Source: DASVNK01 sp964478815
Lineage (GTDB): Bacteria; Verrucomicrobiota; Verrucomicrobiia; Limisphaerales; SXQI01
Assembly (NCBI GenBank): GCA_964478815.1
Contig: CAYZKY010000146.1
Location: forward strand, 1-15,818
Direction: 5' to 3'
Length of the DNA stretch: 15,818 bases
Shown here: positions 1 to 6,838 of the stretch, piece after piece
Numbering within the stretch: the first letter of the stretch is position 1
Layout of the letters: each line of letters opens with the position of its first letter
The notes under the pieces: model-generated
The model's input: the letters and a program-made list of their open reading frames with translations, nothing else
What the model was told of the DNA's origin: nothing
The model's database searches: none
Program-made: the position numbers and the translations under genes

Positions 1-132
1 AACCAGCAATGGCTATCCTTATGGAATTAAACCTCACCCAGAAAAAATTACACCCGCTCGACTCAGCATTTCCAAGCCGGCACCCCGAGCCTTTCGTCCA
101 CGCCTCGCAGTATCTCGCGTGGCGCGAAGGCC

Positions 133-165
133 CCCGGACGGCGGGCAGCGTCAAATGCGTCCGGG
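133..165 (-). terminator. Stem-loop directly after the doc stop codon
   Basis: A perfect 8-bp inverted repeat (CCCGGACG at 133-140, CGTCCGGG at 158-165) with a 17-nt loop begins right after the doc stop codon at 166-168. In the direction of doc transcription no T-run follows it, so it is not a canonical intrinsic terminator. It could stabilise the mRNA 3' end or be a weak or factor-assisted terminator. The rest of 1-132 holds no gene that I can support. Confidence 0.35.
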
Positions 166-576
166 CTATCTCGAGACTCGCCCCGGCTTTTTCCTCGGGC
201 GGGATTCTTGCCGGAGCCAGGCGGAGAATGCTTGCTGATCGAGTTCGCCGGCGGCGAGCGCCAGAGTGACGGTGACAGCCTGGATTTCGGTCGCAATGAG
301 TTCGTAGCCGTTCAGTTCCAGAAAGATGCCGGCAGCCGCCAGAGCCGTGCGTTTGTTTCCATCCAGAAAGGGATGGTTCTTCGCGATGCCGTAGGCGTAG
401 GCAGCGGCAAGGTCGAAGATGGATGGCTTTTCGTAGGCGAAGAGGTTGCGCGGCCGATCCAGGGCCGACTTGAGCAATCCTTCATCCCGAACTCCCGCCA
501 ACCCGCCGTGGTCCGCCAGCAACCGTTCGTGAATAGCCAGAATTTCCGCCTCGGCCAGCCAGCGCGGCTCTTTCAT
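166..576 (-). CDS. doc: Doc/Fic-family toxin
   Basis: This 136-residue protein is a death-on-curing (Doc) type toxin of the Fic fold. The signature HPFLDGNKRTA lies at residues 68-78 and fits the Doc consensus HxFx(D/N)xNKR, which binds ATP and holds the catalytic His. The N-terminal stretch up to about residue 45 (IHERLLADHGG, GLLKSALDRP) is also typical of Doc. Family knowledge: phage P1 Doc phosphorylates EF-Tu and stops translation. The active-site loop is intact, so a working toxin is likely. The gene follows a small AbrB-like antitoxin gene with an ATGA overlap (antitoxin stop 573-575, doc ATG 574-576), which implies translational coupling. The partner is AbrB-like rather than the classic Phd. 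The basic tail (RPRKKPGRVSR) is slightly longer than in P1 Doc. Confidence 0.93.
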   Translation of the reverse strand: MKEPRWLAEAEILAIHERLLADHGGLAGVRDEGLLKSALDRPRNLFAYEKPSIFDLAAAYAYGIAKNHPFLDGNKRTALAAAGIFLELNGYELIATEIQAVTVTLALAAGELDQQAFSAWLRQESRPRKKPGRVSR

Positions 577-803
577 TTAGCCAGCTCCCGCAACGCATTG
601 CGATAGCGCTTCATGAAGCCTTCGGCGATTTCCATGGTTTCGGCGAAGTCGGGATCGCCAGCGGTGAGGCGATATTCGCCGTTGGGTGCTTCGGTGAGGT
701 ACAGGGTGTCACCTTCCTTGACGTTCAGGCGGGCGAGAGCTTCCTTGGGAATGATCGTTCCCACTGAGTTTCCCAAAGCGCGCAATTTCAACGGGGTCAC
801 CAT
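573..803 (-). CDS. AbrB/MazE-like antitoxin of the doc module
   Basis: A 76-residue protein with an N-terminal SpoVT/AbrB swapped-hairpin DNA-binding domain: LRALGNSVGTIIPKEALARL followed by NVKEGDTLYL, about residues 7-36. The C-terminal half, with an acidic stretch (GDPDFAETMEIAEGF) and then a basic helix, would be the part that neutralises the toxin. The ATG at 801-803 is chosen because the AbrB fold begins right there. A longer in-frame reading back to 944 would run through the promoter and add unrelated residues. The gene overlaps doc by four bases and is the upstream, probably autoregulating, partner. A promoter and a palindrome lie directly upstream (813-860). It could equally be named a MazE-type antitoxin. 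Confidence 0.85.
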   Translation of the reverse strand: MVTPLKLRALGNSVGTIIPKEALARLNVKEGDTLYLTEAPNGEYRLTAGDPDFAETMEIAEGFMKRYRNALRELAK

Positions 804-812
804 ATCAAATCT

Positions 813-831
813 ATTCGTTAGTACTACGAAT
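813..831. promoter_or_regulatory. Operator palindrome of the antitoxin-doc operon
   Basis: A 19-bp inverted repeat with arms ATTCGT (813-818) and ACGAAT (826-831) around TAGTACT, whose core AGTACT is itself palindromic. It sits between the -10 box and the antitoxin start, over the expected transcription start, where an AbrB-type antitoxin would repress its own operon. Confidence 0.55.
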
Positions 832-860
832 GTTATAATCCAGTTCTGGGCAAAACGCAA
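832..860 (-). promoter_or_regulatory. Promoter of the antitoxin-doc operon
   Basis: Read on the minus strand there is a -35 TTGCGT (855-860) and a -10 TATAAC (832-837, 5 of 6 to consensus) separated by exactly 17 bp. The -10 lies about 30 bp before the antitoxin ATG. This is a local AT-rich patch in otherwise GC-rich DNA, which adds weight. Confidence 0.6.
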
Positions 861-943
861 CCGAAGGAAGACCGCGAGCGGCTCAGCGGGCGAGTTGCTG
901 GCCGGCAGGGATAAATCGCCTCGAATCAGTTGAAATGGAGGCA

Positions 944-972
944 TTGACCTCTATGACGCTTGGCGTTATAGA
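944..972 (+). promoter_or_regulatory. Promoter of higBA
   Basis: A -35 TTGACC (944-949, 5 of 6) and a -10 TATAGA (967-972, 5 of 6) are spaced 17 bp apart and end 8 bp before the higB ATG at 981. That leaves almost no leader. The mRNA would be leaderless or nearly so, and the GAGGGCGG just before the ATG may lie partly outside the transcript. Confidence 0.65.
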
Positions 973-974
973 GG
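948..974. promoter_or_regulatory. Operator palindrome in the higBA promoter
   Basis: Arms CCTCTATGACGC (948-959) and GCGTTATAGAGG (963-974) are 12 bp each with one mismatch, around the spacer TTG. The palindrome begins within the -35 box and extends just past the -10 box, so a bound HigA (or HigBA) would block RNA polymerase. This matches known HigA autoregulation. Confidence 0.65.
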
Positions 975-980
975 GCGGTC

Positions 981-1262
981 ATGATCCGCAGCTTCGCGTG
1001 CCGCGAAACGGAAAAACTGTTCGACGACGAGATTTCGCGCCGGCTGCCGGCCGCGATCCAACGGGCGGCCCGGCGGAAGTTGTTGCTGTTGCACCAAGCG
1101 AGGACGCTGAACGACCTGCGCGTGCCGTATGGGAACCACCTGGAAGGCTTGAAGGGCAGCCGGGCCGGGCAGCACAGCATTCGTGTGAACGATCAGTGGC
1201 GCCTATGCTTCCGCTGGGAGGGCCAAGATGCGTTCGAGGTGGAAATTGCAGATTACCATTGA
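981..1262 (+). CDS. higB: HigB mRNA-interferase toxin
   Basis: A 93-residue RelE-superfamily toxin of the HigB (plasmid maintenance killer) type. Recognisable parts are the N-terminal MIRSFACRETEKLF, the central LRVPYGNHLEGLKGSRAGQHSIRVNDQWRLCF (here described by its two ends, residues about 46-77), and the C-terminal VEIADYH. The terminal Asp-Tyr-His matches active-site residues of HigB toxins, which cut mRNA at the ribosome. Length and layout are normal and nothing looks broken. The toxin gene comes first, the reversed order typical of hig modules, and the antitoxin ATG follows after 4 bp. It has its own promoter and operator just upstream. Confidence 0.95.
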   Translation: MIRSFACRETEKLFDDEISRRLPAAIQRAARRKLLLLHQARTLNDLRVPYGNHLEGLKGSRAGQHSIRVNDQWRLCFRWEGQDAFEVEIADYH

Positions 1263-1266
1263 AGCG

Positions 1267-1566
1267 ATGAAAGCGAACAAATTGCCTCCGATTCATCCGG
1301 GCGAGATTCTCCGGGAGGAATTCATGAAACCGCGCGGGCTTTCGCAGAATGCGCTGGCGCGAACGTTGAAAGTGCCGCCGCGGCGCATCAACGAAATCGT
1401 GCTGGAAAAGCGGAGCATCACGGCGGACACCGCGCTGCGCCTGGCGCGCTGCTTCGGGACGAGCGCGGAGATGTGGATCGGTTTGCAGGCCGATTACGAT
1501 TTGCGCGTGGCTCGAAGGGCGCACGCGCAGGCGATCGACCATGAAGTGGAACCGCTGGCGGCCTGA
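1267..1566 (+). CDS. higA: HigA antitoxin, XRE-type HTH
   Basis: A 99-residue antitoxin and repressor. It opens with the diagnostic PPIHPGEILREEFM. A helix-turn-helix follows (LSQNALARTLKVPPRRINEIV, about residues 25-45, written here without its last residues), then LEKRSITADTALRLARCFGTSAEMWIGLQ. This order is standard for HigA. The ATG at 1267 is chosen over an upstream in-frame ATG at 1228 because the family start motif follows it and the 4-bp gap to higB is clean. It should bind HigB and the palindrome at 948-974 to shut off the operon. It ends 49 bp before the convergent trmB stop. That gap has no clear terminator hairpin. Confidence 0.94.
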   Translation: MKANKLPPIHPGEILREEFMKPRGLSQNALARTLKVPPRRINEIVLEKRSITADTALRLARCFGTSAEMWIGLQADYDLRVARRAHAQAIDHEVEPLAA

Positions 1567-1615
1567 GGAATTTTCGTAAGGCGAATTTCGATTTTCCAAT
1601 GACGCGGGATCCGGT

Positions 1616-2191
1616 TTAGCGGGCGGAGTAGGCGGCGTGGAGAGTGGGGGTGCCGCGGCGGTGGAATTCGCGTTCGAAATCGGTGACGGTAGCGAGGAGT
1701 TCGGGCGGGGTGTCGAGTGCCGCAAAGTTGGGGGCGGCGGCGAGGACGGTTTGCATTTGGGAGAAGTAGTCGGCGTCGTCGGTGCGGAGGTAGAGGTGGC
1801 CGCCGGGGCGGAGGACGCGGTGGAGGTCCTGGACAAATTCGGGCTGGATGAGACGGTTTTTGCGGTGGCGGCGCTTGGGCCAAGGGTCGGGAAAATAGAT
1901 GTGGACGGCTTCGAGACTGGCGGGCGGGAGCAGGAATTTGACGAAATAGCCGGCTTCGATGCGAAGGAGTCGGACATTCTCGAGTTTGGCGCGCCGGGAT
2001 TTCTTTTCGATCTTGCGGAGTCTTCCCAGAAGGCGTTCGAGGCCGAGGACGTTCAGCTCGGGGCGAGCCTGGGCGAAGGCGACGAGGAAAGAGCCGTCGC
2101 CCGCGCCGATCTCCAGGTGGAGCGGCTGGGGCTTGGGGAAGAGTTCGGCGATCGGCAGAGGATCGACGTAGCTGGCAGGGGCGAAGATCAC
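1616..2191 (-). CDS. trmB: tRNA (guanine-N7)-methyltransferase
   Basis: SAM-dependent enzyme that makes m7G at position 46 of tRNA. The SAM-binding motif LEIGAGDGSF lies at about residues 26-35, the family signature FPDPWPKRRHRKNRL at 100-114, LRPGGHLYLRTDD near 127-139, and the C-terminal substrate motif TDFEREFHRRG from about 160. The start is taken as GTG at 2189-2191, which overlaps the upstream FIST gene stop (GTGA). Any longer reading would lie inside the FIST gene, and its predicted residues are low-complexity Arg/Pro without family similarity. With this start the protein has 191 residues and a shorter N-terminus than E. coli TrmB. No strong Shine-Dalgarno precedes the GTG, so translation probably depends on coupling to the FIST gene. 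Confidence 0.93.
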   Translation of the reverse strand: MIFAPASYVDPLPIAELFPKPQPLHLEIGAGDGSFLVAFAQARPELNVLGLERLLGRLRKIEKKSRRAKLENVRLLRIEAGYFVKFLLPPASLEAVHIYFPDPWPKRRHRKNRLIQPEFVQDLHRVLRPGGHLYLRTDDADYFSQMQTVLAAAPNFAALDTPPELLATVTDFEREFHRRGTPTLHAAYSAR

Positions 2192-3384
2192 GGGCAGCGT
2201 TTTTGGACGAAAAGGGCGAGTGAAGCGGTGTAACCGTGCAGGAAATTCTTGTTGCCGACGGGGCCGATCTCGCCGTTGCAAAAGAAGCCGGTCAGGGCGA
2301 GGGGGCCGAGGCGGCGCTGCACCATGCCCGCATCGTGGTTGGGATAGCCGAACAGGCCGGAGCCGCGCCCATTGCAACTGCACAGGCACCCGCCGTAAAT
2401 GACGCGTTCTCCGAATTGCTCGTGGGCGCGATTGAGGAGTGCGAGCATGTCTTCGTTCGCCGCGGTGGCGTCGCGCCGCTGGAACTGGATGGTCTGCCCC
2501 GCGCGGGGAAAGGCACCGACGGCGAGGATGCCGGAAACGGGATCGGCCCCAAGGAGGTTGCGGACGAGGAAATCGCCGCGCCGGAATTCTTCGAGGTATT
2601 CGTTCACCACCAATCCGATAAAGAGATTGCCCTGGGCTTTCTTTTGTTCCTCGGGCGGGAGTTTGGCGAAGGTTTCATTCAGGATATGATAGGCCGGGCG
2701 GTTGCCGATCTCGAGGATGAGATTCTCGCTGGCCTTGGTGATCGTCCAGGTTTCGCCGATGGGGGTGCAACCCTGGGAGATGACGCCTGCGATCTCGACG
2801 TTCCCGCCGATGGCCACGACGGCGACCCCTTCGTCGTGCGCCTCGCCGTTGAGGTAGATCTGCGTGGTGCGTGCCCCGTGGCCGCCGCTGGCCAGGCCGC
2901 CGAGGACCGGTGCGCCGGGGTAAGCCTCGTTCCAGCCGCGCAGCCAGGAATCGCAATCGAGCCCGAAAGGATCGGCAAAAGCCAGCCAGGCGTAATGTGC
3001 GTCCGGGCGGAGGCCGGTCGCCGCGTGCCAGGAGGCGGGCCCGCTGGATTCATCGAGTTGCTGTTGAGTGAAGTGGAAGCCATGAAGTTGCGCCCCAGGC
3101 AGGTGGTACAGGCCGACGCAAAGGCCGGCGTTCGCTTCGATCTCCTCGCCACCGCAAATCAACGATTGGCTCGAGCAACCGGCGAGCAGCGCGATCCGCC
3201 CATGCACCCGCAGGATCTCCAGGATCTCGGCCGCGTGCGGAAAATAGCGCGGCGCCATGAAGATCAACCCGAGTTGAACGCTCGGCGCGCGCAGCGAGGC
3301 GCGCAGGCGCTCGACCCACAGCCGGAAGCGGCGGTCATCGAAGGCTTCGTCCCAATGAGCCGCGACTGAAAATTCGTGCGCCAT
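2188..3384 (-). CDS. FIST N and C domain sensory protein
   Basis: A soluble protein of about 398 residues covering both halves of the FIST architecture. The FIST_N part includes LLAGCSSQSLICGG, LGGLASGGHGARTTQIYLNG and GVAVVAIGG. The FIST_C part includes ASENLILEIGNRPAYHIL, then ERVIYGGCLCSCNGRG, and ends with TGFFCNGEIGPVGNKNF. FIST domains are thought to bind small ligands, possibly amino acids, and usually feed histidine kinases or chemoreceptors. Here the FIST unit stands alone with no kinase or GGDEF domain attached. ATG 3384 is preferred; an in-frame GTG at 3399 is possible, and neither has a clear ribosome site. It is the first gene of a two-gene unit with trmB. The divergent gap to chrA (about 260 bp) shows no convincing promoter. 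Confidence 0.87.
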   Translation of the reverse strand: MAHEFSVAAHWDEAFDDRRFRLWVERLRASLRAPSVQLGLIFMAPRYFPHAAEILEILRVHGRIALLAGCSSQSLICGGEEIEANAGLCVGLYHLPGAQLHGFHFTQQQLDESSGPASWHAATGLRPDAHYAWLAFADPFGLDCDSWLRGWNEAYPGAPVLGGLASGGHGARTTQIYLNGEAHDEGVAVVAIGGNVEIAGVISQGCTPIGETWTITKASENLILEIGNRPAYHILNETFAKLPPEEQKKAQGNLFIGLVVNEYLEEFRRGDFLVRNLLGADPVSGILAVGAFPRAGQTIQFQRRDATAANEDMLALLNRAHEQFGERVIYGGCLCSCNGRGSGLFGYPNHDAGMVQRRLGPLALTGFFCNGEIGPVGNKNFLHGYTASLALFVQKRCP

Positions 3385-3644
3385 GAGCGGAACATCCACG
3401 CAGCGGAATCCGCCACGGGGACGACGAGGGGCCGGCTTTCAGCGACAAACAGAGGTGTGAGCCTGCGGATCGAGCGGCATTTCGGGCGGATGCTGTGGCA
3501 TGGTCATTGCGGGCAAGCTAGCGAGAAGCCCGATCAATGTCGAGCAAGCCGCGACCCTGGCGAATCGCAACCGCATCGCGCCGCGGGGCTTTTCTTCGGA
3601 CTGAACCCCGCTATGCTGGGAGGGTGATCGACGGGGCCAGGACC

Positions 3645-4811
3645 ATGCAGCAGAGCGGCTCGCCGCGGAGCGATCTCGCGGAGTTGGCCGGGCTGTTCCT
3701 CAAGCTGGGTACCATTTCATTCGGGGGGCCGGCGGCCCACATCGCGATGATGGAGGCTGAAGTGGTGCGGCGCCGGCAGTGGCTCAGCCGGGAGGAATTC
3801 CTCGATCTGCTCGGCGCAACCAATCTCATCCCCGGTCCGAACTCGACCGAAATGGCGATTCATATCGGTCACCGCCGCGCCGGGTTCCCGGGACTCTTCG
3901 TGGCCGGGGCCTGTTTCATTCTGCCGGCGATGCTGATCGTGCTGGCCTGCGCCTGGGCGTACGTGCGGTACGGCACTCTCCCGCAAGCGGAGGCGTTGTT
4001 GTATGGCGTGAAGCCGGTGATTGTCGCCATCGTGCTCCAGGCGCTCTGGAGTTTGGGCCGGTCGGCGGTGAAGTCGATCCCCCTCGGGGCGCTGGCCGTC
4101 GCGGCCGCGTCGCTGGCCTGGCTTGGGGTCAACGAGCTGGCCTTGCTCGGGGGGGCCGGTGCGCTGGCCCTCATGATGCGCGCCCGTCTGCCGGCGGGTG
4201 CGAGCACTCGCGCTGCGGCGCTCGACGCCGGTTCGTTGTCGCCGCTTCTGGCGGCGGTTCCAGCCGCGGCAGCGGCAGCAGCCCCGTTTGGGCTGTGGCC
4301 GATGTTCCTCTTCTTCTTGAAAGTCGGCTCGGTGTTGTATGGCAGCGGCTATGTGCTGCTCGCGTTCTTGCGGAATGGCCTGGTCGAACGCTTTGGTTGG
4401 TTGACGGAGCATCAATTACTGGACGCCGTCGTGGTGGGACAAATCACCCCGGGCCCAGTTTTCACGACGGCGACGTTCATCGGCTATCTGCTCGGCGGAA
4501 CGCCAGGGGCGCTGGTGGCGACGGCCGGGATATTTCTGCCGGCCTTCTTCTTCGTCGCGATCAGCGGGCCGCTGGTGCCGCGCCTGCGCCGGTCGCCGCT
4601 TGCCGGAGCGTTTCTGGACGGCGTCAATGTCGCCTCGCTCGCGCTGATGGCTGTCGTGACGCTGCAACTCGCGCGAGTGGCGTGGATCGATCCCGTCACT
4701 CTGGCGGCGGCGGCCGCTGCTGGGTATCTCCTGTTTCGCTACCAGGTCAATTCGGCGTGGCTGGTATTGGGCGGCGCGCTGCTGGGCTGCCTCCGTTTCG
4801 CGATGCGATAA
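3645..4811 (+). CDS. chrA: Chromate transporter, two CHR domains
   Basis: Inner-membrane protein of about 388 residues with the duplicated ChrA layout. The first half carries LGTISFGGPAAHIAMM (about 21-36) and NLIPGPNSTEMA (about 60-71). The second half carries FLKVGSVLYGSGYVLLAFL (about 224-242) and QITPGPVFTTATFIGY (about 266-281). Each half holds several hydrophobic helices. The family exports chromate by proton antiport; some members may carry sulfate-like anions instead. An Ala-rich linker (about 203-213) joins the halves. ATG 3645 is used; GTG 3624 is an alternative, with GGGAGG directly against it. No chrB regulator lies nearby, so physiological chromate resistance is only inferred. 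Confidence 0.92.
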   Translation: MQQSGSPRSDLAELAGLFLKLGTISFGGPAAHIAMMEAEVVRRRQWLSREEFLDLLGATNLIPGPNSTEMAIHIGHRRAGFPGLFVAGACFILPAMLIVLACAWAYVRYGTLPQAEALLYGVKPVIVAIVLQALWSLGRSAVKSIPLGALAVAAASLAWLGVNELALLGGAGALALMMRARLPAGASTRAAALDAGSLSPLLAAVPAAAAAAAPFGLWPMFLFFLKVGSVLYGSGYVLLAFLRNGLVERFGWLTEHQLLDAVVVGQITPGPVFTTATFIGYLLGGTPGALVATAGIFLPAFFFVAISGPLVPRLRRSPLAGAFLDGVNVASLALMAVVTLQLARVAWIDPVTLAAAAAAGYLLFRYQVNSAWLVLGGALLGCLRFAMR

Positions 4812-4936
4812 GTGTCCAGGTCCGCTGGGGAGGAAGAATGGCCCGGGCCGTTCTCACCAGCGAGAATCGACCCGGATGGCCCGCCGGCTGCTCTCTGGAT
4901 TCTGCCTGCTCCGCTGAGATGCGCTGTCGTGAATCC

Positions 4937-5584
4937 ATGAAATCGGTGCTGATCCGTCTACTCGCCGTCGTCGCCGTGCTCTTCGGCGCCATTGCCGCGC
5001 GCGCCACCAGCGTCACCGTGCAAGAGCTGGGCCTGGGCGCCAACCGCATTGTGAACATCAGCATCCCGGAGTTTTACTCCGGCGGGGCGCGGGCCGGAGT
5101 GATCAAGCTGTTGGTCGATGGGCAGCCGATGGACGCATTCTGCATCGACCCGTTCCACTTCAGCAGCCACCAGCCGCTGGCTTACGAAACGATGCCGCTT
5201 TCGGAAGCCCCCAAAGCCTCGCAGAATCCGTTTTATCCCGGTGGCATGGGGCTCGAAACCGCGGCGAGCATCTCGAAGCTCTGGGCCATGTACTACTCGC
5301 CGGCCATGACGGCCAATCTGGCAGCCGGCGTGCAACTGGCGATCTGGGAACTCGTCGGCGGCGCGAATTTCACCCTCAACTCAGCGGACGATTATGGGGC
5401 TTCCGGGCTGCTGGCCAGCCTGTCGAGCAGCTCGGTGGCGCCCGCGCGGCTGCTGGGCCTGTCCGGCCCCGGCCAGGATTACCTCATTCCCAATGTGCCA
5501 GATACTGGACTCACCTTCGCGCTGCTCGGCCTCACGTCGCTCGGTTTCGTCGTGCTCCGCGGCCGCCGGAATTATCTCTTCTGA
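4937..5584 (+). CDS. Secreted VPDTG-CTERM protein with thioester-like domain
   Basis: A 215-residue exported protein. A signal peptide covers about 1-23 (MKSVLIRLLAVVAVLFGAIA, cut near ARA/T). The C-terminus is VPDTG (187-191), a hydrophobic helix (LTFALLGLTSLGFVVL) and an Arg-rich end, the layout of VPDSG-CTERM sorting signals seen in Verrucomicrobia and related to PEP-CTERM/exosortase sorting. The body has FCID (Cys69, the only cysteine in the protein) and VQLAIWELVGG (Gln133). This Cys/Gln pair is the pattern of internal thioester (TED/TQXA-like) domains of bacterial surface adhesins. ATG 4937 is chosen by the signal peptide; ATG 4919 in the same frame would add six residues. It follows chrA by 125 bp with no visible functional link. 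No exosortase gene lies in the window. The thioester is inference. Confidence 0.8.
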   Translation: MKSVLIRLLAVVAVLFGAIAARATSVTVQELGLGANRIVNISIPEFYSGGARAGVIKLLVDGQPMDAFCIDPFHFSSHQPLAYETMPLSEAPKASQNPFYPGGMGLETAASISKLWAMYYSPAMTANLAAGVQLAIWELVGGANFTLNSADDYGASGLLASLSSSSVAPARLLGLSGPGQDYLIPNVPDTGLTFALLGLTSLGFVVLRGRRNYLF

Positions 5585-5635
5585 GCCGCCGGCGGAGCCG
5601 TCCGTTCTGGTTGTGGGCGAAGGACAAGCCGACGC

Positions 5636-6838
5636 TCAAGCAAGCCGGAAATGCTCGGAGTGCTGCATTCGCGCGAACAGATTCGGAGTGGTTTCGACCA
5701 ATTCGAGAAGCGCGTGATTGACCGCGCGATTTAAGGTCTCCGGATTCGCCTGAGCCCGCAGGTTGAGCGTCAGGCGGCCCGTCGAGATGGGCTCGCTCGG
5801 TTCGAGCCAAACTTCCGGCACTTCGTCGTTACCCGTGAGGCTGACCACGCCGATCCCCTCGATCGCCTCGGATGGCACCAGCACCAGCTTGCAATGCATC
5901 ACCTCGGCGGCCTCGTCCCGGAGATAGCCTTGGATGGCCGAGGCCAGCCGCAGCGCCAGCTTGGTCCCATCGAAGTAACGCCGGGAGGAAAGCTCGATGG
6001 TATTGTTCAACCAGCTCAGCCGGGCGGCTCCTTCCGTCAGGCGGGCGCGGTCGAGCGCGGCGAAAGTGCGGGGCGATTCCTTCCAGTCTAAAATTCGTTC
6101 GAACCAGCCGCGGCAAGTAGCGGGCTGCCGGGCGGAGACTTCGAACACGGGGCGGTCGGGGAACTGCTCTTTCAGTTTTGCCTGAACCCGGCGGAGCCGG
6201 TCGGCCGGGAAGCGGTTGATCTTGTTGATGACGAGGAGGTCCGCATCCTCCAACTGCTGCGAATAGAGATAGGCCAGTTCGGCGGCGAGGCGGGCGGGTT
6301 GATCGCTCAGTCCGAAAAACGATTCGGCATGCCGGGGATCGAGGAGGACGCTGACTGGCCCGGCCCGGAATTGATCCCCGTGCCGCTCACGCCAGGGATC
6401 CAGGAAATCGGTGCCCAAGCCCGCGCAGGTGCCGGCCGTTTCGGCGATGAGGAATCCGGCTCCCTGTTCGGCCATGCTGGCGGCGGTGCTGGCCACCGTA
6501 TCGAGGCGGGTTCCGAGACAGCCGCCGCCGATTTCGGCCACCCGCCAGCCCAAACCCCGCAACGCGGCGGTATCGGAAAGTTCCCGGCCGGGGTCGTTTG
6601 TCAGCAAGCCCGGCTCGAGGTCCTGCCGGCGGCAAAATTCGGCCAACCCGGCCAGCGCGGTGGTCTTGCCCGCCCCCAGAAAACCGCCGATGACCGCCAG
6701 CCGCGCCGTCGCGGGCGGCTCGCCCCCAGCCAGCCGGGTGGCAGTTGCACCCGCCGGCTCGGCCCAGATTGTCTTTCCACTCGTCACACCGATACACGGC
6801 TCCCGAGCGATGCCTGGACCGGACTTCGGTCGAACCAC
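5636..6838 (-). CDS. CobW-like G3E P-loop GTPase, atypical
   Basis: A protein of about 400 residues with a Walker A motif GFLGAGKTT (about 52-60), a conserved Glu loop IAETAGTCAG (about 131-140) and, at the guanine-specificity position, NKIN (205-208) instead of NKxD. G3E proteins of the CobW/P47K type normally carry CxCC after the GG of switch I. Here the site reads GGGCLGTRLD (about 104-113), so only one Cys remains. A metal-chaperone role is therefore doubtful and its substrate is unknown. Upstream of Walker A lies an N-terminal stretch of about 45 residues that I do not recognise. GTG 6838 is used, with GGGAG about 10 bases before it; GTG 6787 is an alternative. It stands alone, convergent with the VPDTG gene and divergent from the pseudopilin gene. 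Confidence 0.8.
   Translation of the reverse strand: MVRPKSGPGIAREPCIGVTSGKTIWAEPAGATATRLAGGEPPATARLAVIGGFLGAGKTTALAGLAEFCRRQDLEPGLLTNDPGRELSDTAALRGLGWRVAEIGGGCLGTRLDTVASTAASMAEQGAGFLIAETAGTCAGLGTDFLDPWRERHGDQFRAGPVSVLLDPRHAESFFGLSDQPARLAAELAYLYSQQLEDADLLVINKINRFPADRLRRVQAKLKEQFPDRPVFEVSARQPATCRGWFERILDWKESPRTFAALDRARLTEGAARLSWLNNTIELSSRRYFDGTKLALRLASAIQGYLRDEAAEVMHCKLVLVPSEAIEGIGVVSLTGNDEVPEVWLEPSEPISTGRLTLNLRAQANPETLNRAVNHALLELVETTPNLFARMQHSEHFRLA

Noticed and set aside
9..269. 86-codon frame at the left edge
   Set aside because: It overlaps the 3' end of doc and shows no known motif.
979..1977. 332-codon open frame antisense to higBA and into trmB
   Set aside because: Low-complexity Pro/Ser/Arg reading that covers three genuine genes on other frames.
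2236..3369. 377-codon open frame antisense to the FIST gene
   Set aside because: Same reason: codon-bias shadow, with the FIST protein clearly on the other strand.
3376..3627. 83-codon frame in the FIST-chrA gap
   Set aside because: No recognisable motif, no ribosome site, and it would occupy the promoter region of both neighbours.
3779..4918. Long open frame through chrA that runs into the VPDTG gene frame
   Set aside because: Its chrA-overlapping part is Arg/Gly-rich with no family similarity, while the overlapping frame encodes clear ChrA motifs. Only the part from 4937, with a signal peptide, is real.
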